Both the position numbers and the translations under genes were made by a program. Positions 11,858-23,757 of a stretch of 64,000 nucleotides of DNA are shown here, piece after piece; within the stretch, counting starts at the first letter, position 1, and every line of letters starts with the position of its first letter. The notes under the pieces were generated by a model. It was not told the DNA's origin, searched no databases, and saw nothing but the letters and a program-made list of their open reading frames with translations. Source of the stretch: Achatina immaculata. Taxonomy: Eukaryota > Mollusca > Gastropoda > Stylommatophora > Achatinidae. Where the stretch lies: assembly GCA_009760885.1 (NCBI GenBank), contig CM019718.1, positions 25,909,133 through 25,973,132 of the forward strand. Direction: 5' to 3'.

Positions 11858-12907
11858 CCATGCTGCTTGGCGTAGGCGATCATTTCTCTCCACAATTCCC
11901 TGTCTTTAGACTTGATTATGAGATCTGCCAGCGACTTTCTTCCTAGCCACACTGACAGCCCATCCAGTAACTTCTTTCTCTCTCTGTCTTCCTCTGTCTC
12001 TTCTTCCTTCAGTTTTTCCAGTTGCCACAGTGTGTTCCAATTTTCCTCTTCTCAGGAAATGTCCTATAAATCTTGCTTGTCTGCCTCTGATCTTTGCTAT
12101 AATTTGCTTTTTAACTCCAGCCTCTCTTAAGACTTCTTCATTGGTTTTCTTGGTTGTCCATGGTACCTTCAAAATCCTTCTCATAAATCAGATTTCCATG
12201 GCCTCCATTTCTCGCTGTACTCTCTTATTCACAGACCATACTTCACATCCATAAAACAAAATTGGCTCGATGTAACATTTAAGTACTCGGAATCTTGTTT
12301 CCATTAATATGGATCTGTTGCACAAGATGTGTCTCATTGTCTGGAATGCTGACTTGGCTTGAGCACGTCTGCTTTTTATTTCGTTGTGACATTTCCCATC
12401 AGTTGTTATAATCGTTCCTAAAAAACTATCAACTTGTTTCAGATCTGTGCCATCGATGGTAATGCTACATTTTGGTGGTATTCTTTTCTTTGAAATGACC
12501 ATCACTTCAGTCTTCTTTTTGTTCAGGCTGAGACCTTTATTTTTAATTTCACGAACCACGATGTCCAAAAGAGCCTGTAGCTCCCCTTCACTTTTAGCAA
12601 TCAGGACTGTGTATCTGTCTGCACATCTTAAGTTGTTACGGTTGTACCTGCCAACTGATATTCCTGGCATGTTCTCTATATTTCTCATTGTTTTCGCTGT
12701 ACAAGGAGAAGAGGTCAGGAGATAAAACGCATCCTTGTCTCACTCCCAGTTTTATGTCTTCAAATGCTCCTTTCTGGTTCTCAACCCTCATTGCTGATGA
12801 TTGCTGCCAATATATGTTTTTGATAAGTTTCAGATCTTTCCCATCTACGTTGATGTCTTCCAGCATTCTTATAATTTCTGTGTGTCTCACTCCATCAATA
12901 AATAGTG
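11858..12907 (-). mobile_element. LINE family A relative, RT C-terminal half
   Basis: Minus strand reads [39 protein letters not shown], then RCADRYTVLIAKSEGELQ (catalytic YADD degraded to CADR), MVISKK, VLKCYIEPILFYGCEVW, MRRILKVPWT and FIGHFLRRGKLEHT, ending AYAKQHGT-stop. Clearly diverged from copies A2 to A4 but collinear. It abuts the Penelope-like element at 12908. Confidence 0.85.
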
Positions 12908-14170
12908 TGTAAGTATATAACTATACATGAAGCACTGCAGTAAAGCTGTGATACCAGAATGTATAAACTAGGAAAAATGTAGGAATAGCTTTATTACTCA
13001 GTGACTACAAAGTTGTGACGTTTCGGTGTGAACCTTAATCATACAAAAACATACAGGACGAAGAAATAGACAGAGGAAATAAAGTATAGATTCACATGAA
13101 TACTATTAAAAAAAAATTAAAAAATTAAATAGAGTACTTAGCTGTAAATTGTAAGGTGTGGCTTTATCCAGCAGTGTGTGTCAGGAATGGATTTAGTAGA
13201 ACATGGAGACTTTAAATGGAGACCTGTGATATGTGGTCGGTGGGTTGTAACTAGGGGTGGTGTATGGGGAACCGGGGAGGGGAGAGAGTGATCAATGTTG
13301 ACCTAGCCAGAAGAAGTTGAAATAGATGATGAGGGAAGAGGGGTTATGTAGTCTGGGAAATGAAAACGATCATCTTCAAAAAAACTATCCTCACTCTTCA
13401 TGAGGGATTCACATGCAAGTCCCGTAATGTAATATACATCATCATTTGCAAAAGATGCAGGATAATGTATATTGGTGACACTGGCCTCAAATTAGGGGAC
13501 CACATGCAAAAACATCTGTATGACATTGCCCAGCATGCTTCGAAGCCAGTCCCAAATCATTTCATGGCCCCAACCACAGAGGCAAATCTGATTTTCTGGT
13601 AACAGCTATCAAACAATGTTACGCAGATGACACGAGCCGCCTGGCGCTTGAGAACTGCTGCATTCAAAATTATGGGACACTTAGAGCCACATGGGTTAAA
13701 CTCACTGTTCAACTACACTTAACATTCTCTTCAATCATTATAGTACCTCTCCATTAAGCTAGACCCCTTCTTCTTGTCAAACCTCCTCACAGCATCACTT
13801 TGCAACCCCTCTTCCCTAATCATCTAGTTTCAACTTCTCCTGGCTAGGTCAATATTGTATCATTCTCTCTCCCCTCCCCGGTTCCCCATCCACCACCCCT
13901 AGTTACAACCCACCGACCACATATCACAGGCCTCCATTTAAACAGTCTCCACATTCTACTAAATCCATTCCTGACACACCGTCGGACAAGCCACACCTTA
14001 CAATTTACAGCTAAGTACTCTATTTAATTTTTGTATTATTTTTTTTTTTTAATGGTATTCATGTGAATCTATACTTTATCTCCTCTCTCTATTTCTTCAT
14101 CCTGTATGTTTTTGTATGATTAAGGCTAACACTGAAACGTCACAACTTTGTAGTCTATGAAGCATAAGTA
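12908..14170 (+). mobile_element. Penelope-like element with inverted flanking copies
   Basis: The arms at about 12908-13340 and 13745-14170 are inverted copies of each other (each contains ACGTCACAACTTTGTAG-type sequence and the ATTAAGG...CATAC stretch). Between them, 13360-13602 on the plus strand encodes a GIY-YIG-like domain: GFTCKSRNVIYIIICKRC, then IMYIGDTG, as in the endonuclease of Penelope-like retroelements. No RT domain remains. Related termini without coding sequence occur at 25125-25390 and 32890-33360. Confidence 0.75.
13360..13602 (+). pseudogene. GIY-YIG endonuclease fragment of a Penelope-like element
   Basis: 80 codons starting at an internal ATG. The CxxC pair in CKRC followed by MYIGDTGLKLGDHMQKH matches the N-terminal part of the PLE GIY-YIG nuclease, which nicks target DNA for retrotransposition. 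The C-terminal part of the nuclease and all of the RT are absent, so this is a remnant. Assignment rests on motif recognition only. Confidence 0.65.
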
Positions 14171-14645
14171 TAGGTCCATCTTTATTTCTATTGATCTCTC
14201 CATCAATGTTCTTATTATATATATGGCATTACTTGTAAAAGATATGTAATGGAAATAAACAAACGTTCATCAGCCTGTAAGAAAAAAAATCTTATGTAAA
14301 TAAAAGAAAAATCTAGAACAAGTGAAAGACTCCATACATTTCAGACATATAACAACAGACAGAAGATTGACTGAAAGTGACACTGATGAAGAAAGTGACA
14401 TAGACACACAAAAATGTAACACAATAACAGACAAAAATATGACATGTTAACAGGCACAAAAATGTGACACTGAAACCATAAAATGACTAAACACAATTCA
14501 GTCAGTGAAAAATGAGAGAAAGCCTCTTAAGCAACAAAAAAAAAAACAGAGAGAGAGAGAGAGAGAGAGAAACCCACAGAAATTGAAGTTAAGCCTTCTT
14601 AAGCTGTGTATATCATCAACATTTTCATTTTTTTCACCAATGATA
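14171..14645. other. No gene recognised; GA microsatellite
   Basis: A+T-rich DNA with short repeated TGACA/AAATGTGACA words at 14380-14470 and a GA run at 14547-14571. Confidence 0.5.
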
Positions 14646-14649
14646 TGGC

Positions 14650-15435
14650 TCAAAGGGGTCTGACTAAAAGATGGCACTCTAACAGGATTGGGTGGGGATG
14701 AGATCACCTAAAAGATGGCATTTCTAACAGGATTGGGTGGGGAAGAGATCACCTAAAAGATGGCATCTCTAACAGGATTGGGTGGGGAAGAGATCACCTA
14801 AAAGATGGCATCTCTAACAGGATTGGGTGGGGAAGAGATCACCTAAAAGATGGCATCTCTAACAGGATTGGGTGGGGAAGAGATCACCTAAAAGATGGCA
14901 TCTCTAACAGGATTGGGTGGGGAAGAGATCACCTAAAAGATGGCATATCTAACAGGATTGCATCGGGAAGAGACTGCCTAAAAGATGGCATCTCTAACAG
15001 GATTGCATCGAGAAGAGACTGACTAAAAGATGACATCACTAACAGGATTGGATGGGGAAGATATTGACTAAAAGATGACATTACTAACAGGACTGAATGA
15101 GGAAAAGATTGATTAAAAGATGACATTACTAACAGGACTGAATGAGGAAAAGATTGATTAAAAGATGACATTACTAGCAGGACTGAATGAGGAAAAGATT
15201 CATTAAAAGATGACATTACTAACAGGACTGAATGAGGAAAAGATTGATTAAAAGATGACATTACTAACAGGACTGAATGAGGCAAAGATTGATTAAAAGA
15301 TGACATTACTAACAGGACTGAATGAGGAAAAGATTGATTAAAAGATGACATTACTAGCAGGACTGAATGAGGAAAAGATTGATTAAAAGATGACATTACT
15401 AACTGGACTGGATGGGGAAGATATTGACTAAAAGT
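14650..15435. repeat. 45-bp minisatellite in two subfamilies
   Basis: About 17 units. Units up to about 15000 carry AGGATTGGGTGGGGAAGAGA; units from about 15080 carry AGGACTGAATGAGGAAAAGA; units between are intermediate. Because 45 is a multiple of 3 and the units lack stops in one minus frame, a 155-codon ORF of 15-residue repeats appears (14929-15396). I regard it as a by-product, not a gene. Confidence 0.95.
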
Positions 15436-15436
15436 G

Positions 15437-16115
15437 AAAAGAAAATACTTTTCACTGCTAAGATGTTGGAGTAGGAAGGCAGAGAATGTTGAAACAAAAT
15501 GGCTTTGTGATCATGAGAACAATCAGATTGTGGAACTCTGGTGTAAACATTCAAAACATTCAGGATCTTATAAAAGCATCACTGTGTCAAACAATGTGTA
15601 AAATAAACTTATTCATCTTTAAAAATGTTTGTGATGTTAGTGAGTTCATCAAACTATTTCTGTATTTACGTGACATACAAAGGATATAACTGAGACTCTA
15701 AACACCACTCTCACAGAATCAGGCATCCTGGCTTGACAACAAGACACCATCAGACTGGATATCATGAGTGCAACATTCAATAATGAATACACCACCTGAA
15801 TGAGTGGGACAACAAGGAAGATATTAAAAACAGAAAGTCCATGAAAACAGAGGACTGAAAGAAAAGCAATTTTATAATTTTTTGAAGATTTGCACTACAG
15901 TACTCACAAGATTTAAATCTCTGCAATGATCTAAGTACTGAGCTAGCTTGAGCTCATCCAAAACAAGAATCTGAAATATGGTGTGCATGAAACAAAAATG
16001 AAAATGAGTGGTTAAAATAAAGTGTGTACAAATAAACAGAAAACGGACTCCTTAATAATACCTTAGGTTTAAATATTCTGCAACAATATCTAATGTGACT
16101 TTTTCTACTGAGAAA
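15437..16115. other. No gene recognised
   Basis: Nothing recognisable on either strand. Confidence 0.45.
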
Positions 16116-16119
16116 ACCT

Positions 16120-16265
16120 GGAGACAGAAGTGCATGAGGATGACTATAATGAAAATAAGAATACAGCATCAAATGATCAACATGAATCAGCTTAGCCAGG
16201 CACACTATGAAAGCAAGAGACAGAACAAGCTGGAGACTCATGTGGTCAATCTTCCATGTGATCAT
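16120..16265 (+). mobile_element. LINE 3' tail fragment
   Basis: Reads ISLARHTMKARDRTSWRLMW, collinear with the C-terminus of the LINE at 1890-2870 (SLAKYFAKTRNRTEWR). Short, so moderate confidence. Confidence 0.45.
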
Positions 16266-16384
16266 GGCATAGCTATGGCTTATTTAAATGAGTCCTAGTT
16301 AGTGAAACAGTATTACTGTCCACAACACAAAAAGGAATGGAAAAACTAATTATGTCAGTCTGTAAGAACAGCGAAGAGTAAAAC

Positions 16385-17070
16385 CTCTATTTTGATGTGA
16401 AGAAAACTAAATTGATGACAACTGACAAAACAAACAAGGCAGCTGAAATATGTATCAATGAGGAAAAACTTGAAGAAGTGGAGAGTTTTGAATATCTTGG
16501 ATCACTGCTAACTAATAATGGAGATACAATGAGGGAAATTAAAAGGAGGACATCTACCGCTCTTCAGAAAGTAAAACACCTAAAGAATCTGTGGAGAGGA
16601 ACAGACAGAACTATAAAAATAAGATTTTTAAGGGCACGCATCTTTCCCATCACAACATATGCCTTTGATACCTGGACACTTAACAAAACAGCTGAGAAAC
16701 ACATAAATGCCTTTATATGTAAATGCTACAGAAGAGTTCTTCAAATATCATGGACACAAAAAATAACAAATATATCTATACTACAAGAACTTAATATTGA
16801 AGAAGGCTGGCTAGTAAGGAGAATTAAAAGAGAGAAAACTTAAATATTCTGGACACATTAAACGTCATGATAATCTAAAGAAGACCGTCTTAAAAGGGTA
16901 CATAATGGGAAAAAGAAAGAGAGGAAGACCAAGGCAAAGATGGCTGCAAGACATCACTGATGATCTGCAAATGGATGCATCAGCAGCAGGGCATCTTGCT
17001 GATAACCAAGAGGCCTACAGGAGTACTGTTAGGGAGGAATAGTTCCGCAAGGGACATGCAAATGACTGAC
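16385..17070 (+). mobile_element. LINE family B, RT C-terminal fragment
   Basis: An open frame of 148 codons (16397-16843) reads VESFEYLGSLLTNNGDTMREI, KHLKNLWRGTDRTIKIRF, then RVLQISWTQKITN. A frameshift leads to FWTH-like and RGRPRQRWLQDITDDLQMD, then the family-B 3' end GGGACATGCAAATGA. The related copies at 20106-20600, 18036-18142 and 39300-39523 share this end. Confidence 0.8.
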
Positions 17071-17289
17071 TCACTGAGTTAGTAAAAAGATATTTATAGC
17101 CTGAACAAAAACTCTTGTGTTTGCTTTCAACAAAACTGCTGGATTTCTTTTTTTTTTTTTCTTTTGTCCACAAGTTCATAAGAATTCCCAAAGCTGCATT
17201 CCTGATCTTTCTTGGTAGTAAGTTGAAAGAAGAATCAAGTGTCAACAATTAGATCAAATTTGTGTTCTGGTCAAACAACAAAGTCATGA

Positions 17290-17596
17290 CTTCTTGTTAA
17301 GAGAGACTGACATGATACCAGTGTTGATGGTGACTCAAATGAGAAACTGGCAATGGATTGGCCATATCATGAGAATGATAGATGAATCCCTATAATGAAC
17401 AGCTCTGATGAGGACTTCACATTGTTAAAAAAAAAGAACAGAATGATCCAAAGAGACATGGATACATAAAGCAGAGAAAATGCTGGTAAACAAAGGACTG
17501 ACATGAGAGACACAGACAAGAAAAATAGCAAAGGACCAACAAAAGTAGAAGTCTGTGGCTGCAAGCTGGCCCAAGTATCCTGAGCACTAAAGAGAC

Positions 17597-17643
<47 letters not shown>
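17290..17643 (+). mobile_element. LINE family D-like 3' end with GA tail
   Basis: Reads WQWIGHIMRMIDESL, then SKETWIHKAEKMLVNKGLT, with stops; ends in a GA repeat tract (17597-17643). Similar in order to family D (19309-19610), but older. Confidence 0.55.
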
Positions 17644-17647
<4 letters not shown>

Positions 17648-18035
17648 AATTAACAGCTGTTTCTGAAAATGACTTTGTATTTAAAACAGAGAGAGAGAGA
17701 GAGCGAGAGAGAGGGGGGAGGGAGAATGACAGACTTACAAGCAGCAACCCCAGTAAGGCCCCACATATGCTGAAAAGTCGTAGTGTCTGCCTACTGCAGA
17801 AAACTCCGATTTCTTAAGCATGTGTAATGGCTTTCAAAATGTGGAAAAATAACAGGACAGTTAAAATTAACTGTTAACAATTAAATAATTAACAATTGTA
17901 CACTTCTTGCAAATATTTCTTTTTTGCTGCTTAAAAAGCAATTTTAGTTAAATAATACAATTCTTAAGCCAAATAAAATGCATTTGCACCCCTCAAGAGT
18001 TCTAGCTCGTTATTACAGGCAGTGACGGGTTAAAT

Positions 18036-18142
18036 GGATGCATCAGCAGCAGGCCATCTTGCTCGCAACCGAGAGGCCTACAGGAGTGCTGTTAGAGATG
18101 CAAAGTTTCACAAGGGACATGCAAATGAATGAATGAATGAAT
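18036..18142 (+). mobile_element. LINE family B 3' end (very short)
   Basis: GATGCATCAGCAGCAGGCCA through GGGACATGCAAATGA, followed by GAATGAATGAATGAAT, matches the 3' end at 16970-17070. It shows that the family-B tail is a GAAT-type microsatellite. Confidence 0.7.
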
Positions 18143-18400
18143 AACGGGTTAAATGCCATCCAGGTCCTAGGCTGAACTTAAAAGGCCCCTGACCTGTACC
18201 GTTCATCTCCTGATATCTCTCTCTCTGGTCCACGCCAATCAAGCATTGATTGTCTGATTTCCACAACCATCTATCCTTTGCTCTTTCTATATGATGTGTG
18301 CTGGACTGTCCTTTGTGCCACTCTTTTAGTCCATCAAGTATATTGTTTGTCTTCCTGTCCCTTTGTCCTTCCAGTCTTCCTGTTGTCTCCTGATATAACA

Positions 18401-19296
18401 ATCATCATCAGGTGCCGTGCCGACTGCTGTTGGCTATTATGCTTATCCAGAATACACGATCCTTCATGCAGGCCATTAGCTCAGTTCGTGATCTCCTCTC
18501 ACACCATCTTGTCAGACTATCCAGTATCATTTCTCTTGGTCTTCCTCTTGATCTTCTTCTTTCTATTTTTCCTGTTGTTATAATATTTTCAATGCCCCCT
18601 CTTCTCATTGCATGTCCTATGAAAGTACACTGTCTCTCTCTTATTTTTTTAACAAGATTTTTTGTCTCTCTATTTCTTCTCATATGTTCTTCATTAGCTA
18701 TTTTTGCTGTCCAAGGAATTTGCAACATTCTTCTAATAAACCACATTTCCTCTGCTTCCAATGACTTTTGTGCAGACCTGCCTATTGTCTATGATTCACT
18801 TCCATATAACAAGATAGGTTCAATATATCATTTTAGGACTTGTTTTCTAACACTCTTTGATAAGGATGTGTTGCATAATATGTTCCTCATTCTCTGAAAT
18901 GCAATCTTTGCTTGGCCTATTCTGTTCCTAATTTATGTTCTACATTCCCCATCATTACTGTTCTAAGGTATTTGAATTTCTGTACCTGCTTTAGAATAGT
19001 TCCATTTAATTTTATACTGCATTTTGGTGGATTCTGTTTCTTAGATAGAACCATAATCTCCGTCTTTTTTTTTTATGTTCAAAGTAAGGCCTTTTTGTTC
19101 ACTTTCTTTGGCGACTTTATCAAGAGATTTTGCAGGTCTTGTTGGTTCTCAGCTATCAGTTCTGTGTAGTCAGCATACCGATGGTTGTTAATATTGTATC
19201 CTCCTACTTTTTATAAGAAGATCTGTAATAATCATTCTTAGAATATTCTCCCTGTACAGAGAAAAAAGGTCTGGAGATAGTACACACCACTGTCAC
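18401..19296 (-). mobile_element. LINE family A, copy A4 (5'-truncated)
   Basis: Minus strand reads the RT region with YADD changed to YADY (19170-19195), then MVLSKKQNP, CYIEPILLYGS, EMWFIRRMLQIPWTAKIANE, TFIGHAMRRGGIENI and RRRSRGRPREMILDS, ending at the ATGATG tail at its low-coordinate end. Many frame breaks. It is interrupted by family D at 19309. Confidence 0.85.
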
Positions 19297-19308
19297 ACTC
19301 CTTGTTAT

Positions 19309-19610
19309 CTCTCTCTCTCTCTCTGAACCTTAAGTGCCCAGGGCACATGGGGCTTCCACAAGGGTCTTCCACAAATGCCTGTCCTTCGCCTTTTTTTCTG
19401 CTCTTGCCCAGGTGAGCCCTCTATTGCTCAACATCCTTTCTGTTGTTCTTCTCCATGTCTCTTTTGGTCTACCCTTACTTCTGTTCCCTTGTGGTGTCCA
19501 TCTTAGTGCTATTTTTGGTAGTGAGTTGTCGGTCATTCGGAGCACATGTCCCAATCATCGCCAGCGTCTTTCCTCAATAATTGCTGTCAGTGGCTTCATC
19601 TGCATTTCTG
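19309..19610 (-). mobile_element. LINE family D, nested in copy A4
   Basis: 302 bp between 12-bp direct repeats ACTCCTTGTTAT (19297-19308 and 19611-19622). Minus strand: WRWLGHVLRMTDNSLPKIAL, NRSKGRPKETWRRTTERML, KAKDRHLWKTLVEAP, ending CALGT-stop and an AG-repeat tail. Confidence 0.88.
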
Positions 19611-19622
19611 ACTCCTTGTTAT

Positions 19623-20034
19623 ACTGATATGATATAGCATTCACAAAACAATAATCTATATTCGCATTTTTTTTCATGATGCTGGAACCCCCTCCCTCAT
19701 CCCACCCCCACCCCTTTTGAGCCCTTAAATATCTGTTCAGCCTAATTGGTAATCAGTCACTAATTACAAATATCTAATTATTTCCCAGTGACTGCGTAGT
19801 TATTCTGTTCAGGCAAGATGACATCATTCGTGTTGTGATGGAACATTTTATGTTTTTTTTTTTCTGACAAAACATTATGATGGGTGAAAATGTTAAATCA
19901 ATAGTTTCTTCCTTCCCCTATCGTCTTAGTGTGACAGTTAGAAGACACTAGTTACGCAAATGTTGCTCCTAGCACCGAACTCTGCCGAAATGTGCACTGG
20001 TCTACAAATTAACGGTGCTATGAACTTTTGAAAT
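19623..20034. other. No gene recognised
   Basis: No coding or repeat identity recognised beyond a possible few bases of copy A4 directly after the target repeat. Confidence 0.45.
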
Positions 20035-20105
20035 ATGGTATAGAAGTGAAGAACCGTTTCGAAATCCTGATGGCTGTACAGGAGGAGATGACACTAGGAG
20101 GATAG
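20035..20105 (+). mobile_element. LINE family G fragment
   Basis: Reads EVKNRFEILMAVQEEMT, the same peptide as in the LINE at 57600-59990 (EVKNRFEILMDIQDEMT). It ends abruptly at the family-B fragment. Confidence 0.6.
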
Positions 20106-20600
20106 GAGGACATCTATCGCTCTTCAGAAAGTAAAACAAATAAAGAATCTGTGGAGATGAGCAGACAGAACCACAAAAATAAGATTTTTAAGGGTATGCA
20201 TCTTTCCCATCGCAATATATGCCTGTGAGACCTGGACACTTAACAAAACAGCTGAGAAACACATAAATGCCTTTGAATGTAAATGCTACAGAAGAGTTCT
20301 CCAAATATCGTGGACACAAAAAAGAACAAATATATCTATACTACAAGAACTTAATATTGTGTAAACTTAAATATTTTGGACACATTAAACGTCATGATAA
20401 TTTAGAGAAGACCATATTGGAAGGATACATAATAGGAAAAAGAAAAAAGAGGAAGACCAAAACGAAGATGGCTGCAAGATATCATTGACGATCTGCAAAT
20501 GGATGCATCAGCAGCAGGCCATCTTGCCTACAAACGAGAAGCCTACAGGAGTGCTGTTAGGGAGGCAAAGTTTCGCAAGGGGCATGCAAATGAATGAACT
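20106..20600 (+). mobile_element. LINE family B, second copy
   Basis: Same region as 16385-17070: RRTSIALQKVKQIKNLW, then CYRRVLQISWTQK, FGHIKRHDNLEKT, RKKRKTK, ending GGGGCATGCAAATGA. Contains one deletion (around 20360) relative to the first copy. Confidence 0.78.
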
Positions 20601-21390
20601 TTTTAAAGTATGAAGCAATGGCCTACTTGACATGCAACGAAAATGATTAAACAAGCGATCAAAATCAACGCAAGAATGTAGCACAAGAATCCGGTCGACA
20701 AATACATATTTTAACCGCCCAAACTTCTGCAGAAACAATCATGGTAGCCGGCCCTTGTTATGAAACTGATTTTGTCTGTCAGCGCTGAAGAGCTCAGTCC
20801 TGTTCTGAATGGACTATATTTACTTGTATGGTTCCACATTTGTCAAAGAAAGTTGACAAGAAAGTTCTGAGCCATTAAATATGGAAAGGCCGTGGGAAAG
20901 GATTATGAATCCCACGTCCAACAAGATCCCTTTCGAGTAATGACACTAAGGGAGGATTGTGTGGCAGCAAAACAATCCCAATGAATTGTGCCTCCCTGTG
21001 TAGTAGCGAAAACAAAAGTAGAAACAGTAACGAGCACACAGATGTAACATTTCGGCTTTGAAACAGAAGCATACTTTTCCGCCCCATTAAAATTTTGAAA
21101 TTAACACTGAATATTTTTAAAACGATTATGTTAATTAAAACTTCAACATATCCAACCATTCTTATTGAATAACATTAATAATAATTTATAAAATTATCAC
21201 ATGATAAGAGACATATATTACTCACATTATCATAGTGCTCGTCACATGTAGAACTGAACTGTAAATCATCACAGAAATCGTGTCGCCAGTTGCTGTGAAC
21301 TGTGACATATAATACAGTGTAATATACTCTGTAACGAGATGTAAAGAGTACTGCTGATGGTCAAAGAAATGCGGCTCATGTAAACTTGTA
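20601..21390. other. No gene recognised
   Basis: No motif recognised on either strand. Confidence 0.45.
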
Positions 21391-21392
21391 AT

Positions 21393-22160
21393 AATGTGAA
21401 TTCCATGCAAGAAAAGACAGATAGCCTGTCTTCACTGGCTAGCAAAATAGGACTTGAAATTAACAAGGACAAAACAAAACTAATGAAAATTCCTCTCAAT
21501 CAAAATGGAAAAATACACATAGAATGGACAGATATTGAAGAAGTCGATCAATTTGCATACCTTGGCAGCTACATAGACCAGGATGGTGACACTAGAAAGG
21601 AAGTTAAAATCAGAATTGCAAAAGCAGCATCAATCTTCAAGAATCTTGAGAACATATGGAATTCAAAAGTTATAAGCACAAAAACCAAGTTAAGACTATT
21701 CAATTCAAATGTAATATCCACCCTCATTTATGCATGTGAAAGCTGGAAAACAACTAAAGAAATAGACAAGAAATTAGACTCTTTTGAAAACAAATGCCTA
21801 AGGAAAATACTCGGCATCAAGTGGAACGAATTCAAGAACAATGCAGAGATAAGACAGATGACTGAACAACAACCAGTCTCACGGGTGGTCAGGAAAAGGA
21901 GATGGACATATGTTGGTCACTTCATGAGAAGAAATGATCAGAGAATCCCAAAACAAACTATCAAGTAGAACACAACAGGCCGAAGAAAAAGAGGCAGACC
22001 GCGTGAAACTCTGAAGAGGACATTATTAAGAGAGGCCAAATTAACAGGCATAAAATCCTTTGATGAGGTTGAAAGACTCGCCGAAGACATGAAAAATTGG
22101 CGAACTACTTTGCGAGCCCTATGTGACGTTTAACGGCACGGGAAGGATATAAGATATAAG
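21393..22160 (+). mobile_element. LINE family C, RT C-terminal fragment
   Basis: Open for 190 codons (21396-21968), the best-preserved LINE C-terminus here: LASKIGLEINKDKTKLMKI, VDQFAYLGSYIDQDGDTRKE, STLIYACESWKTTKEIDK, NKCLRKILGIKWNEF, RRWTYVGHFMRRNDQ. After the stop at 21966 the frame continues RKRGRPRETLKRTL to LRALCDV-stop. The 3' end CGTTTAACGGCACGGGAAGG recurs at 31690-31900, 37860-38081 and 57266-57395. Confidence 0.85.
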
Positions 22161-22404
22161 ACACTTGTTGAGTGACAGGAAGTTCTTAAATCCTCCTGAA
22201 TAATGACGATATTATATGTTCGAGAAAATTCTGCACTGATTATGTGTTCAACTCATGTTTGGTTTTTTTTTCCAGAAAGTTCAGTCCCGTGGGGATGTTG
22301 GGTAGGCGATTCAATTTTTGATCAGCCCAGAATTAGGTTGTGTCGTGTTAGAAAGTGTTTTATTTTGTTGGTAATGTAACTGTAGAATTAGTGTTAGTTA
22401 GTCT

Positions 22405-22600
22405 CAGCACTAAGATGGACACCACAGGGGAACAGAAGTAAGGATAGACCAAAAGAGACGTGGAGAACAACAACAGAAAGGATGTTGAGCAATAGAGGGC
22501 TCACATGGGCAAGAGCAGGAAAAAAAGGCAAAGGACAGGCATTTGTGGAAAACTCTTGCATAAGCCCCATGTGCCCTGGGCACTTAAGGTTCAGAGAGAG

Positions 22601-22647
<47 letters not shown>

Positions 22648-22650
22648 AAT
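22405..22650 (+). mobile_element. LINE family D, second copy with AG tail
   Basis: Starts in LRWTPQGNRSKDRPKETW, ends CACTTAAGGTTCAGAGAGAG and a long AG tract to 22650. Confidence 0.75.
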
Positions 22651-22893
22651 TACTGAGGGAAAACGCTGGCGATGGCTAGGGTATGCACTCCGGATGATTA
22701 GTAATTCATTACCAAAAATAGCACTGAAATGGATACTGCAGAGAAACAGGAGTAAGGTCAGACCAAAGAAGACATAGAGAAGAACAAAAGAGAGGATGTT
22801 GAGTAACAGACTTGGGTGAGAGCAGAGAAAAAAGCGAGGGACGGGCGTTTATGGAAAACCCTTTCAGAAGCCCCGCGTGCCTTTGGAAGCAAA
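22651..22893 (+). mobile_element. LINE family D, third copy in tandem
   Basis: Directly after the AG tail of the second copy. Reads RWRWLGYALRMISNSLPKIAL, RSKVRPKKT and continues to AGAAGCCCCGCGTGCC, then a GATA microsatellite in place of the tail. Confidence 0.7.
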
Positions 22894-23022
<129 letters not shown>

Positions 23023-23386
23023 TTTGATTTCATATGAAAATGTAATAATCATTTGTAAAACTTTGTTGTCACTCTCGTAAGTGCAGTTATTAGAATCATT
23101 TGTGATTTAATGAAGACGCAAGTAAACAGTTTCATGCAAACATTAAATTATAATTTGCCTTCATTACATACTATAACCTTGTTCAGCATAAAATGATTTT
23201 ATAAATGTTCATAGAAAACTCTAACAATACTTCCTATCATCTCTATTTTCTCCTAGGTTTCTTGTTTTGTATGGTGTTTATACTGCATTTACATGCACAA
23301 TATATCGCGTTTATTCTATTCAGCCTGCACTACACTGGCTATTTTATTTTTTAAAAATGTAAACAGATTTCACTTTCTGCTGCATT

Positions 23387-23452
<66 letters not shown>

Positions 23453-23757
23453 CATGTATGTATGTATGTATGTATGTATGTATGTATGAATGTATGTATG
23501 TATGTTAAAGCATCACGCTGGAACGCCTGGGGCAATTTCAGCCAAACTTGGCACACATATGACTTACAGTCTGGAAACTGCACCGTGTGCGTTAGATCAT
23601 TCCTATGACCCCTAAGGAGGCCTGGGTAGTTGGGGTGGGATCGAAACTTAACGATGCAAAGAATACCCCCAGTGAACGACGAGAAGTAACTCCTGTGATG
23701 TTTATGCCTGCTGTGGATTGTCGGCCGTGACGGACAAAGGTCAGCACACACAAATCG

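Noticed and set aside
14929..15396. 155-codon ORF of 15-residue repeats
   Set aside because: Produced by a stop-free 45-bp minisatellite; no signal for expression.
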